Shown piece by piece: positions 21,469 to 33,443 of a DNA stretch of 64,000 bases. Position 1 is the first letter of the stretch. Each line of letters starts with the position of its first letter. The DNA is from Panicum virgatum. Its lineage: Eukaryota; Streptophyta; Magnoliopsida; Poales; Poaceae. The position numbers were made by a program, and so were the translations under genes. A model generated the notes under the pieces. The model was not told where the DNA came from, did not search any database, and was given only the letters and a program-made list of their open reading frames with translations. Location: positions 8,067,015 to 8,131,014 of the forward strand of contig NC_053146.1 of the NCBI RefSeq assembly GCF_016808335.1, given 5' to 3'.

Positions 21469-24400
21469 TGTAGCAGCACCGCCCAAATTAAACCGGCTTA
21501 AGTGCACTAACCATCATCTTAACACTTAATCAAGTTACTGTGCACTTAAAATGGTGTAATCTGACAGGCTGTCGGGTAAATCCCGATTAAACTACTGTAC
21601 TCCATGATCACAATTGCACTAGTAGACTCGTACGAAGACGAGCACAGGTGACACAAGCATACAACAAAACCCAAATTAAATTACAACAATGAGTTTTATG
21701 GATAAGTTAGATAGATCAAAATACAGAGTTTTTAAACGTACAGCGGAAGTTTAAAACAAAGTTTCAAAAACAATACAGTAGAGGCAAACGACAATACAAG
21801 GTGAACTCCACATCCTGCCCACCGATGTGATGCCGATCTGCCCGACCTTCACGGAGAAGACGGGACCCACTCGACAGTCCACCCAGGAGGAAATGGTTGT
21901 CCAATCCAGGATGCATAGACCTCCTCGAAGTCAGCGGAGACACAACCTGCTCAAAGGGGTTACAACAACAACCCTGAGTATACTAATACTCAGCAAGTCT
22001 TACCCGACTATGGTATATACTTAGCCGACTCCTAGACATGCAAAGCTGTTTGGCTCTGGAGTTGTTTTGCTGAAAAGCTACTAATAGTGGATCCTTACTT
22101 TCAGTATTTTAGCTCAAGTTTATTATACAAATACCGACTAGATTTGCCTGAACACCTAGAGCACGCATGGTTGATCACATTATATTTTCAGAGTACCACA
22201 GCCATAACTCATATTCTCAACTTTCCATTTCCAATTCCATCATTTACTACGATGTGACAGAGAGATCAAGGTTCTCATATCTGCGAGTCACGGTGAATCG
22301 ATTCGATTTAACCTTGCAAGGTAGACCTAACCAACACGACACATATAAACCCCGTCGGGCCACACGCATCAACTGTTTCCATCGTTACCACGACATTTGA
22401 ATCACGCCTGCTAGAACCCGAAGGTGGCATCCATCCAACACCCACCAACTCCCACGCCCAGCGTAGCAGGTAGGGATTCAAAGTATCGTTGTAAAGCGGT
22501 ACACAGCTTACCGGTTTCGACTACCTCCTACTTCCGGCATGTGGTTAGTACTGTTCAATCCTCGATCAGTAGTGCCAATAACGGTACGGTCCTTAATCGA
22601 CACAGGCGGAGACTCACTTTCCATACCTTCCATATCCATAACCAAATTCATCTCCGCCCGGTCTCCATTTTTCCTTTCTTTTCCAAAAATTCATTCTCTA
22701 ACAACCCTTTCATAAGTAACAAGGACCTATATCTCCCGAGTGACAGGAATCACTCGACTTCTATCGAATCCTGATTAACCATTGCAGTACTAACGACCTG
22801 TATACTAGTAGAGACTCATAGGTACCTAGGGAGAGACATGCATACTAGGGTTTCATTCAACTCCTAGAAAACTTAATGCACAATACTTAAATAATAACAT
22901 TGAATACTGAAAGTAGGGGTTATGCTCCGGGGCTTGCCTTGCAGGTTAGCAGGGTTAGTGACTTCTTCGGGAGCTTGATCAACGACTTCTCCTGGCTGCG
23001 GTTCTCCTGCGGAAGGCTCCTGGACCGGCTCGGCAATCAGCTCGTAGGGGACTTCGGTTTCAGTGTCTATACGAATAAAATATGCCATGCATGAGACTCA
23101 TGAAAGATGCAATGAAATGCAACACCCGCAACTGGAAGCATAGGCATGACCGATAAACATCACTCTCAAAACTACGGTCCAAGGAATGGTGTAGTGCTGA
23201 GATGGGGTTTCGGTTGCTAATTCCTTTTAGCCTGAAGTGTCTCCATCAAAGAAGACTAGAGTTGCCCTTGCTCAAATCAAGCTCAACTCTGAGGTAGATA
23301 ATAAGTGTTCTAAACCTCAGCGGCGATTAAACAAGCCTAAGCAAAACCACCTAGCAAAAGTAACGAAACTCTCCAATTCATGATTCTATCAGATAGAGCA
23401 TGAAATTACGAAGCTAATGCAACTGGTTTTACCTTTTTAGCATTTTTCTAGAATTTCTACGAATTTATGAAATATCAGCCGAAATAACAATTTCTAGAAA
23501 TAAATAAAAAAACAAAATAACAAAAAGAAGGGGGTTGACAGCCGAGCCCCACATGTAAGTGGGAGCCCAACTCCCAGTCACACCTTCCCCTGCTCTGCCC
23601 CGCGCGACGGCCGGCGCACGGCCAGGCCGACCCGCGGCGGCGCTGCTGGGGGTGCAGGGCCGGCCGGTGGCTCGCGGGGAGGCGCCGGGGGAAGCTCGTG
23701 CAGCGGCTCGCGGCAGCGCAAGCCGGAGCTCGCGGCCGCGCAAGGCGGAGCTCGCGGCAGCTCGCGGTGTTCCGGCCCGGCCGTGGCCGACCGGCGGCGG
23801 AGGCGGGATGCGTCGCGGCCAGGGGGCCCAGGCGGACCTGGGGCGCGCGGCGGCGCTCCGCGAGCGCGCATAGGGTGGCTCCGCGGCATGCGCGCGGCGG
23901 TGGCGCGCGCGGCCATGGCGGCGCGGAGGCGCTCCGGCGGCTACGGCGCCGGATTCGGGCGGGAGAGAGGTCGGGAAGGAAGACGGGGTCGCATGGAAGC
24001 TCACCGAGGGCTCGATTCAGGCAGAGGAGGGCCGGGAGAGGGGGCTCGACGGAGAGGGGCGGGGCTCCGGTGGCGGCAATGGCGGACGCGGCGGCGCAAG
24101 CCGATTCGGCCGGGGAGCGGCTCAATCGGGCACGGGATGGGGCGGAGAAGGTGGAGAGCAAGGCAAGGGAGCTCGGGGCGCGAAGGATTCAAGCGGGGCG
24201 GCGAGGAACGGCCGGAGGGCGAGCGACGGCGCTGCTCGGGCTGCTCTGCTCGCTTGCTCGGTGTGAGCTCGAGGGAGAAGACGAAGGGGAGGGGACGAGA
24301 AGCCTCTAGGGCACGCGAATGGATAAGCCACATGCACAGAGGGCGAGGATCGTCGGCGTGTGCGACGCATGGAGTCGCCGGCGATCGGTCGCGGCGAGCA

Positions 24401-24710
24401 CAGTAGAGGTATAGGGAGGAACAGTGAGCTCATTTGACTAAAATTGATTCGAGTTTGACCAGTTGAAACTCCAAATTTCATATAACAACTTGAAATTTGG
24501 TCAAAATAGCAATTATAGAGGAAAAGAAGATCTACAACTTTTGTTTTGGGCGAAAGTTGATTTGAGATTCGGATCATCCAGAAAAACAGTGTCAAACACG
24601 GCCAAAACAAGGTTTACTATGCGAACACGATTAACGCTAATGACGCGTTCAAGCCATGATTAGCGGTTAAACACGTGATTGGCAAACACGATTAACACAG
24701 GGGTGTTACA
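21469..24710 (-). repeat. 3' LTR of gypsy element 2 (3.2 kb)
   Basis: On the minus strand it starts TGTAACACCCCTG and ends GGTGCTGCTACA. The last 70 bp are repeated at 30422-30491, which proves the LTR end. The portion 23570-24420 is very GC-rich and yields many overlapping open frames on both strands without domains. Confidence 0.9.
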
Positions 24711-27700
24711 ACCCTTCCCCCTTAAAAGAATCTCGTCCCGAGATTCAGGCACGAAAGAATATAAAAAGGCGAGAAGGTTCGAAGATGAAGTACCTGGATG
24801 AGTGTTTAAAAAGTCCGGATACTTGGATCTCAGAAATTCCTCTTTCTCCCAAGTAGCTTCTTCTTCAGAGTGATTGCTCCATTGAACTTTGTAGAATCGG
24901 TTGGTGGTGCGACGAGTAACTCGATCCTTGCGATCAATAATCTTGATAGGATGCTCAGGATAAGTGAGATCAGACTCTAATTGAATCGAGTCACTTTCAA
25001 TAACTTCAGTCGGAACTCTAAGGCACTTTCTGAGTTGTGATACATGGAAAATGTTATGAACTGCAGAAAGATTTGCTGGAAGATTCAATCGGTAAGCCAC
25101 AGGACCGCATTTTTCCACAATTGGATATGGACCAATGTAGTGGGGAGCTAACTTTCCTTTTATTCCAAACCTTTGCACGCCATTCCATGGTGATACTTTT
25201 AAATAGACATGGTCACTGACTTCAAAGGAGAGTGGACTACTCCTTTTATCCGCGTAGCTCTTATGTCGAGACTGGGCGATCTTCAAGTTCTCTTGGATAA
25301 GACGGACTTGTTCTTCGGCTTCTTGAACTATGTCGGGTCCAAAGACAGTTCTTTCACCCGCTTTAGACCAATTCAGAGGTGTTCGACATCGACGACCATA
25401 TAGTGCTTCAAATGGTGCCATTTTAATGCTTTCTTGATAGCTATTGTTATAAGAGAATTCAGCTAATGACAAGCATTCATCCCATTTCTGCGGGTAAGCT
25501 AAGACACATGCACAGAGCATATCTTCTACAATCTAATTTACTCTCTCCATTTGGCCATCTGTTTGAGGATGATAGGCTGAACTGCGAATAAGATGGGTCC
25601 CCAAACAAGCATGCAGTTGCTCCCAAAAGCGAGCAACAAACTGGGTCCCTCGATCTGATATGATGGTCTTTGGCACACCATGTAAACACAGTATGCGATC
25701 CATGTATAACTCAGCATACTTCTTTGCTCGATAGATAGTTTTAGTTGGAAGAAAATGTGCTGATTTGGTAAGGCGATCTACAATGACCCAGATCGAATCA
25801 TAACCCTTTTGAGTTCGAGGTAAACCGACTATGAAATCCATGCTGATATCTTCCCATTTCCATTCAGGTATACTTAAAGGCTGTAGAGTTCCAGCCGGCC
25901 TGAGATGACTAGCTTTGACTCTCCGGCATATGTCGCATTCTGATACATATTTGGCTATTTCCCTTTTCATCCGGGTCCACCAAAATTGTTGTTTCAGGTC
26001 TTGATACATTTTGTTGCTACCAGGATGGATGGATAGTCGTGAGGTATGAGCTTCATCAAGAATATGCTTTCTGAGCTCAAAATCTTTAGGCACCACTAAT
26101 CGGCTATTAAACCATAGTACATTCTCACTATCTTGGTGGAAACAATTTACTTTCGGATCTCCTTCTGAGATCCTTCTCTGAATTTCCTTTACTCCTTTAT
26201 CTTTCTTTTGTGCCGCGATGATGAGATCACGAAGAGTAGGAGTAAGCTCTAGATGAGCCAATGTGCCATGGGGTACAATACTCAAGTTCAACTTTTCCAT
26301 TTCAAAGCAGAGAGACTCACTTAATGGTATAGCCGAAAGACAATGACAGTGAGCCTTGCGACTTAGTGCATCCGCAACTACATTTGCCTTGCCAGGATGA
26401 TAATGTACTTCGAGCTCATAATCTTTAATCAACTCGAGCCATCGTCTTTGACGCATGTTCAGATCTGCTTGAGTGAAAAGATATTTGAGGCTCTTGTGAT
26501 CTGTATAGATATTGCAGAGTGTACCGATAAGATAATGTCGCCAGATCTTCAGAGCATGGACTACAGCTGCTAATTCAAGATCATGTGTAGGATAATTTTT
26601 TTCATGACACTTGAGTGATCTAGAAGCATAAGCAATCACCCGATTTTCATGCATCAGAACACAACCAAGTCCTGTGCCTGAGGCATCACAGTAGACATCA
26701 AATGGCTTTGCAGTATCAGGTTGGGCCAAGATTGGAGCCGAAGTGAGAAGTGTTTTCAATTTCTGGAAAGCTTCCTCACATTGATTACTCCAATTGAACT
26801 TGACACCCTTTTTCAGAAGCTATGTCATAGGTTTAGCTATTCTGGAGAATTCCGGAATAAACCGACGATAATAACCAGCTAAACCCAGGAAACTGCGGAT
26901 TTGAGGAACTGAAGTTGGAGCTTCCCAATCCAGTACATCTTGTACTTTGCTGGGATCAACAGAAATACCTTCAGCAGATATGACATGACCTAGAAATGGA
27001 ACTTCTTTCAGCCAAAAGTCACACTTGCTGAATTTGGCATATAGCTGATGCTCTCTGAGACGCTGAAGTACAATATGAAGGTGTTGAGCATGTTCTTCCT
27101 CATTCTTGGAGTAGATTAAGATATCATCAATGAAGACCACGACGAACTTATCTAACTCCGGCATGAATACTGAATTCATAAGGTACATGAAGTAAGCGGG
27201 AGCATTGGTTAATCCGAAAGACATCACCAAATACTCGTAGAGACCATAACGAGTAGAGAAAGCTGTTTTTGGTATATCAGCCGGTCTGATTTTGATTTGA
27301 TGATAGCCAGACTAGAGATCTATTTTTTGAGAATACTTTAGCTCCGGCTAACTGATCAAAAAAAAGGTCAATACGAGGGAGTGGGTATTTGTTCTTGATG
27401 GTGACCGCATTCAGGGGTCGATAATCTACACATAACCTTAACCCTTGGTCTTTCTTCGTGACGAATAGAGCTGGGCATCCCCAAGGTGACGTACTCGGTC
27501 GAATGAAACCTTTATCTAATAAATCTTGTAACTGAAGCTTTAATTCAGCTAACTCACTCGGAGTCATTCTGTAGGGCCTTCGAGATATTGGTGCTGTACC
27601 AGGTTGTAATTCAATAACGAACTCAACATCTCGATCTGGAGGCATGCCTGGCAATTCCTCCGGAAACACATCGGAGTATTCACAAATCACAGGAATTTCT

Positions 27701-28340
27701 TTTAACAGTTTCCCTTCCAATTGATAGACTGTACTTTCTGGGATCTCGTGACGAGAAAGATGAACATCCATAGGACCATATGTAGAAGAGTTTAACTGAA
27801 TGACGCGAGAAGTGGTATTAATAATAGCACCGTGCTTTTTCATCCAACTCATTCCAAGTATGACATCTATCCCTTGACTTGGAAGGACAATGGGAGTGAT
27901 CGGGAAATTTTTCCCACCCAAGTTAAGAGTCACATTCCGAACTACCCTGCCGGTAGTTAACCGTGTGCCCGGCGTCTGAATAATGTAGGGTCTTTCTAAG
28001 TATGTTACTCATAATTGATGTCGAGCAACACATGCTTCACTGATAAAGGTATGGGATGCTCCAGAATCAAATAACACAGTAGCAGGGTAGTGATCAATGG
28101 AAAACATACCAGCCATCACTTGAGTACCCTCAAGAACATCCTCCAGTGTGGTATAGTTCACACGTCCGGTTTTAGCAGATACGATCTTTTTCTTCTGATC
28201 TTGCTGACTGGAACCTTGACCCAATGCGGGAGTCTTGTAGTTATTATGCCTAGGTGGCATAGGGCAGTCACGTGTGAAGTGCTCCAGAATACCACAGTTG
28301 TAACAGCGATAGTTGTTGGGGCGTGTAACTTGTGGCACTA
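24660..28340 (-). pseudogene. gypsy element 2 pol with chromodomain, decayed
   Basis: Order on the minus strand: CCHC knuckle CYNCGILEHFTRDC (28290), protease VLFDSGASHTFIS (28060), reverse transcriptase with [13 protein letters not shown] (27140), RNase H ending VVADALSRK, integrase ([22 protein letters not shown], then D-D-E core with [10 protein letters not shown] and ISDRGTQF), and a C-terminal chromodomain (FYKVQWSNHSEEEATWEKEEF, near 24850). Breaks: TGA at 28011, a frameshift near 27330 with an in-frame TAG at 27313, TAG at 26820, and TAG at 25536. Most stops replace Gln or Arg codons. The chromodomain would direct integration to marked chromatin. Confidence 0.92.
24711..24724 (-). other. 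polypurine tract of gypsy element 2
   Basis: Reads TAAGGGGGAAGGGT on the minus strand, directly before the LTR start; the usual primer site for plus-strand synthesis. Confidence 0.85.
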
Positions 28341-28347
28341 GAGGCCG

Positions 28348-29265
28348 CTACCCCAGCTGCGGCGGTAGAAGACGTGGTGCCCACTGCTGCTGTTGCTGTG
28401 GTGGCCTAACGACCCAATGACCTTGCTGCGGAGGGCGGTTTGGAGCCTGCTGAATCCCTGTCGGAACCAGCTTGTACCTCTGGGGTGCATTGCTAGAGAA
28501 CCCCACAGGTGTCTTTCTTTTCTTGTCAGCCTTGTGTGCTAGCGTGGCATCTTCCTGAATGATGGCCTTATTAACTAGCTCAGTAAAATTGTCACAAGTA
28601 GTGAGAGCTAGCTTATCCTGAAACTTTGTATTGAGTCCCCTCCTGAAGCAATCTTGCTTCTTTTCATCAGTATCCACATGATAACCACCATATTAAGCTA
28701 ACTGATTGAAAGTTTGGGCGTATTGAAGAACAGTTTGACTTCCCTGCTTCAGTGCTAGGAATTCTGCCATCTTTCTTCTCACCAAGCTAGTAAGGATATG
28801 GTGGGCTTTAAAAGCTGCCACGAACTCATTCCGGGTGAAACGCGTACCAGCGGGAAGTAGAGCTTGGTGATTAACCCACCATATTTTCGCTGGACCTCTC
28901 AGTTGTTGCGCTGCAAAGGCGGCCTTGTCTACTTCTGTGCAATTGAGAATACTGAACTTGTCCTCAATGGTACGAATCCAGGCATCGGCTTCAAGGGGAT
29001 CATCTGCCTTATGGAATAGAGGTGGTTGGGTGGCTAGAAAACCGACGTAGTCAGTTTCTGCTAGTGGTGCTTGTCGGCCTCTGTTAGCATTGCTTTGCAC
29101 CAGTCGCCTCAACAATTCGGTCTGCTCATTGCGATCGGTGATAAGGGCCGCAATAGCCTGAGCCAAGGAGGGAGGTGGCGGTGGCTGTGCTCCTTGACAC
29201 CCATTTCCACGGTTAGCGGCGTTGTTATTGCCCATCTGCAAAAGCACCATCTCTTGGTTAGCCAT
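28348..29265 (-). pseudogene. gypsy element 2 gag, decayed
   Basis: Starts MANQEMVLLQMGNNN at 29265. It contains the capsid block DPLEADAWIRTIEDKF and GPAKIWWVNHQALL, and a Gln/Pro-rich tail. Broken by TAA after FNQLA (28692) and TAG at 28349. Both are one C-to-T step from Gln codons or nearby. Confidence 0.88.
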
Positions 29266-29328
29266 TCCGCTATCGGGACTAATCCATGCAAATAAAGAAT
29301 GTGCATAATTAATATGAACACACAGCAT

Positions 29329-30407
29329 GAATCTTTCCCTTCGCGATATGGTTCACCAAGAGAACAAAATGGTTGGCTTCAGTTGGAAACCGTATCTATT
29401 CAGATTTGAATAGCAGGTTGGTAACGCGGCTAGCCACAAAGTTATAGTCCTAAGGTTGCACAAACATTAACTACGAAGCGACCAACCAACCCGAATATGT
29501 AAGATGCATGCACGTTCTATCGTTCCTCACCCAAACAAGTACCAAAATATGGTATACGAGGACAACCGGTGGCACAATTACGTACTCTCCCTATACAAAT
29601 ACTAGTCATTCTTACGATCAAGGATTTCATAACGCGCTTGATGTGGTTAGTTTACCTGCAGCAGAACACAAAAGACAGATATAAAACCACTTCTGGACCC
29701 TTCGTGCCAGCACTCACGAACGGCCCCCATATGTCCTACACCACACGGGTAACACATATGCAGTTTCCCACATATTCACACATACATTACCATCCACTAT
29801 AGAGATGGCACCCAAACGTTCGGCGCTGAATGGGCAGCGCTTCATACGTCATAACAACGTATTCACTTCCCGTACACTTGCCTTACGGGACATCCAAGGG
29901 TAGACGTGTCCCAAGGGTCACGGTCATGGACAACCGTATGACAGGTTTACATCTTGTAACATTGCCTTACGGGATGGCCGTGATCACAATCACACGGTAG
30001 GAAATCCGCACTACATATCAGGCGGCAGATAGCGACAGGCTCGTTTGAATTGAGTCTTATCACCTCTTCGTATGCTCATCATACGGGACCCGCGCACGTA
30101 TGAAACACGTGGGCTATTCTAAGGACTACCAGAATGCTTACCTTGCTTACCTCAGCGTAGGTGCGTCGTTACAGAATAGTAATTGTGCACAAAAGTAAGG
30201 TTTAACGGAAAGTAAATGCTGGAAGTGCTGGAATAAAATATATACTTAGATGCCACCTAACTTATAACATATAATTAGGGCATACGAACTATCTATCCTC
30301 TTCCTTAGCGCATCTAGCGTCAACTTTTCGAAAAACCCGAAAGTTTTGCAAAACAAGAGTTGCTTAACTTAATTAAGCACGCAAGTAATCACCCCTAGTG
30401 CAATTTA
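29329..30407 (-). other. untranslated leader of gypsy element 2
   Basis: About 1.1 kb between the primer-binding site and gag with no coding signal. CCTTACGGGA occurs twice (29880-29960), with related CATACGGGA nearby. Long leaders are usual in this lineage. Confidence 0.7.
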
Positions 30408-30419
30408 GCTTTGATGCCA
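30408..30419 (-). other. primer-binding site of gypsy element 2
   Basis: Minus-strand TGGCATCAAAGC lies 2 bases from the LTR end. It matches the initiator-Met tRNA site TGGTATCAGAGC at ten of twelve positions. Confidence 0.75.
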
Positions 30420-30421
30420 GC

Positions 30422-30491
30422 TGTAGCAGCACCGCCCAAATTAAACCGGCTTAAGTGCACTAACCATCATCTTAACACTTAATCAAGTTAC
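30422..30491 (-). repeat. 70-bp stub of the 5' LTR of gypsy element 2
   Basis: Identical by eye to 21469-21538 (TGTAGCAGCACCGCCC to AATCAAGTTAC). After 30491 the two copies diverge: the 3' LTR continues, while this copy meets NLR sequence. It marks a deletion breakpoint. Confidence 0.92.
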
Positions 30492-31273
30492 AAGACAAAA
30501 TAGACCATATCCAAGACAAGCACCAACGCACATGTGGATCCGAGAGCTCTTGTCATTTTTGAGGATGCATCAAAGCTTGTTGGCTTGGAAGGGCCAAAAC
30601 AAGAGTTAATTGAGCTTTTGACAAAGACGGATGGTTCATCAGTTTCATTGCTCTCTATTGTTGGATCTGGAGGTTTGGGGAAGACCACTTTGGCAAAACA
30701 AGTATATGAAGAGCTCAAGGGGGAATTCAAGTCGCATGCCTTCGTGTCAGTTTCACGAAATCCTGACATGCTTAATGTTCTGCGGAATATTCTATGCCGT
30801 GTAAGCAATGAAGTTCATCCTAACATGCAAGAATGGGACATACAACTACTTATCAGCAGAATCCATGACTCTCTCTGGGATAAAAGGTATGTATATCCTC
30901 CTTACATTGTTTCAGCTCTCAGTATGTTTTATTTTTCATTTGTATTGCCTCTGTGACATCGTTCTCACATGAATTGTGCATGCTCATGTCACTTTGTGAT
31001 TTATGGTGTTATTGCAATATATAGGTAATTTTGCTAGTTCATGCTTCATACATAAAACAAACTGCTTCTCTGTCCAGAGGAACAAGGTTATAGAACATAG
31101 AACTAGTCATCAATTGACCTTTCCAGCTTGTATTCATTTCTAAACATATAATTTTGAAGCCAGAAAGAAATCAAAATCGTCGGAACTAGTCCGTGCTTCA
31201 TGAGACATTCTAAGATGCATTGTCACAAGGGTTAATTGTATCAAGCTTTGCCTTTTTCCAGAATCAGATAACT

Positions 31274-31811
31274 CACAGCTAGAAAAACTCATACTAGTAC
31301 CGGTCGGCCAGAGACTTTAGTACCGGTTGTGGCGCCTGGTACTAAATGCACTAGCACTTAGAAAAAAATGCGTCCGGATAAATGCGCACGCTGTAGGGTT
31401 CTAACCCGTGACCTGTGACCTCGCATGTAGTCTTCTCTACCATCCCACCCACACAGTATATGTGAATACATATGAGATGCTATCCTTTTGAAGTAACCGA
31501 GACGGACCATTTAGTACCGGGCCATGACCATTTAATACCGGGTCATGACACCACCCAGTACTAAATGCCACCATTTAGTACCGGGTGGTGTTATGACCCC
31601 CAGTACTAAATGGCCCCCAGCTGTTTAGTACCGGGTCATAACACCAGCCGATACTAAATGGTGGCATTTAGTACCGAGTGATGTTAAAAACCTGTATTAA
31701 ATGGTTCCAGGGGTACTATGCTATAGAACCGGTACTAAATTGGCATTAGTACCGGGTTTAAAGCAACCGGTACTAACCGGAGGTGGACGAATGCCTCTTT
31801 TTCTAGTAGTG
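31274..31811. mobile_element. non-autonomous CACTA element in the NLR intron
   Basis: A 538-bp element with ends CACAGCTAGAAAAACTC and, inverted, CACTACTAGAAAAAGAGGC, flanked by ACT on both sides (31271-31273 and 31812-31814). The interior repeats TTTAGTACCGGG and ACCGGTACTAA. Its right terminal repeat shares 13 bases with that of the large CACTA element, so that family's transposase could have moved it. Confidence 0.88.
31386..31455 (-). other. tRNA-like sequence (degenerate)
   Basis: On the minus strand, ATGGTAGAGAAGACT fits an A-box (TRGYNNANNNG) and GGGTTAGAACCCT resembles a T-arm / B-box, with about 24 bases between. An intact acceptor stem is not evident. It lies inside the 538-bp CACTA element, in the same sense as the tRNA-like segment of the large CACTA. 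Confidence 0.55.
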
Positions 31812-32584
31812 ACTCGAATCCATTCTTCTCACCTGTCCATTCTCTTTTCCACTTCTTTTTCTCATTCTGATTGAAGCTGCTCAGCCGAAGTGTCTGTAAC
31901 TACAAAGGGAAATCTTTCACATGTTTATATAATAGAAAATGAATTCCGGCTTCTTGCATACATCAAGAGTACATTATTCATGACTTCCAGTATTTCAAAT
32001 AAAAAAAGAGCGCATTATTATTTACATGTGCAGTAACAACAGGAGTGCCCATATCTATGGAAGAAAGAGGGTGGAGGCTGCAGAATTCTGCTAATTAGTG
32101 TATATCTTTGAAGATTCAGTAGCAAATATATTTCAAAACTATGTTACATTTATGAAAAAGTATGAAACATGACTTAGCTTACAATTATTTGTAACAATAC
32201 GATATGGTCCATATTCCATTTGTTTTTATATTTAGAAGTCATCCATTCAAGTACACACTCTCACAATAAAATTAAAATTATAGCATTCAAACATTTCAGA
32301 TAATAATAATTACTATGTCTTTGCAAATTGTTGGGTATGGTCCGGAAACTAGTACACTTTAATAAATGTCAAATGGTCTAGCTAGTCCCAAAACAAGGGA
32401 CATTCAGAACATAAAGGCCATGCATATCAACATTTTGACAGAATAAAATAAACTAAGATACTTTGCTCAGGCGTTTACCTAATGGTATGAAAAGATTTTG
32501 ACTAAAAGGTGGAAATATGGTACACCCCTTTCCCTAATTGTGAATTTCCACTACATAAGGTAACTTGGAATAGTTGTTGGTAAT
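31812..32584. other. NLR intron, no further feature
   Basis: AT-rich intron DNA without recognised repeat ends or coding potential. Confidence 0.5.
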
Positions 32585-33443
32585 TAGGGACGAAAATGAA
32601 AATGGTAGTATTCGATTTTCCAAGATCGTTTTCGAGATTTTATCAACTTCTAAGGCTAAACGAAAATGAAAACAATTATCAAGAAAACAAAATGAAAATG
32701 GTAAAAAATATGAAAGTGAAAACGGAAACGATTTGAGTGTCTTCCAATAGTTTTTGAGAAATATCGTATTTTTGAGGTATTCTACCATATTTTACCGATT
32801 GCACTGTTCGCCTAAATGGCTGGTTTACACGGCGTGTAAATTGTACTTGATGGGTAGCTGTGTAGGCTGATTAGCCGTATAAAGCTATGCAAAACCGTTT
32901 CAAATGTTTAAAAGACCGTTTAAATGGCCGTGTATACAGACTTTTTACTAAACGATGGGTGACCGACCGTTCCCACCATGCTATCTATATTTTTAGAATG
33001 TCATATCTATATTTTTAGAGAGTCATGACTCATTTATCCTAATCCTAAATTACAACCTAGCAATATGAATTCATGGGTTTAATGGATGGAGAGATTAATA
33101 TCTAAATTTTTAGGACTATGAAATGACGTACATGTCATGGATGAATGGATACTTAGATTAATATCTTACCCAACAGTACTTGTGTATGAAATATGTCAAG
33201 TCATATGATTAGTGTTGTGCTCTATGGTTTTGACATATTTATTATTTTTAAAATATCGTTTCGATGGATTTCAATCATTATCGATGTGCTCTCGATAGTA
33301 TATTTTCGTTTCCAAAATTACCGTAATACTGATGCTGTTTTCATTTCCGATAATATTAGATCATTTTCGTTTTCGATGAAAAAAATGTGAAAGTGAAAGT
33401 GATGGAGCATTTCGCCGATCGTTTCTGACGGTTTTCATCCCTA
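32585..33443. mobile_element. hAT-like MITE in the NLR intron
   Basis: An 859-bp segment starts TAGGGACGAAAATGAAAATGG and ends with the inverted TAGGGATGAAAACCGTCAG. Flanks TTGGTAAT and TCAGTAAT agree at six of eight positions, consistent with an old 8-bp hAT duplication. The interior is rich in GAAAATGAAAA words near both ends. The centre (32810-32960, GTGTAAATTG, AAACCGTTTCAAATG) may be a further nested repeat. Confidence 0.65.

Larger units (their letters stand above)
21469..30491 (-). mobile_element. Ty3/gypsy element 2 (chromovirus, Tekay-like), 5' LTR truncated
   Basis: A minus-strand element with complete internal region, a 3,242-bp 3' LTR (21469-24710), polypurine tract, pol with chromodomain, gag, a 1.1-kb leader, primer-binding site and a 5' LTR reduced to 70 bp (30422-30491). 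It sits in gag of element 1 on the left; on the right it abuts NLR gene sequence instead of element 1, so a deletion or rearrangement followed insertion. Long LTRs plus a chromodomain fit the Tekay/Del lineage. Confidence 0.92.

Noticed and set aside
23465..24406. Long GC-rich frames in both strands
   Set aside because: They lie wholly inside the 3' LTR of gypsy element 2 and show only low-complexity Arg/Ala/Gly content.
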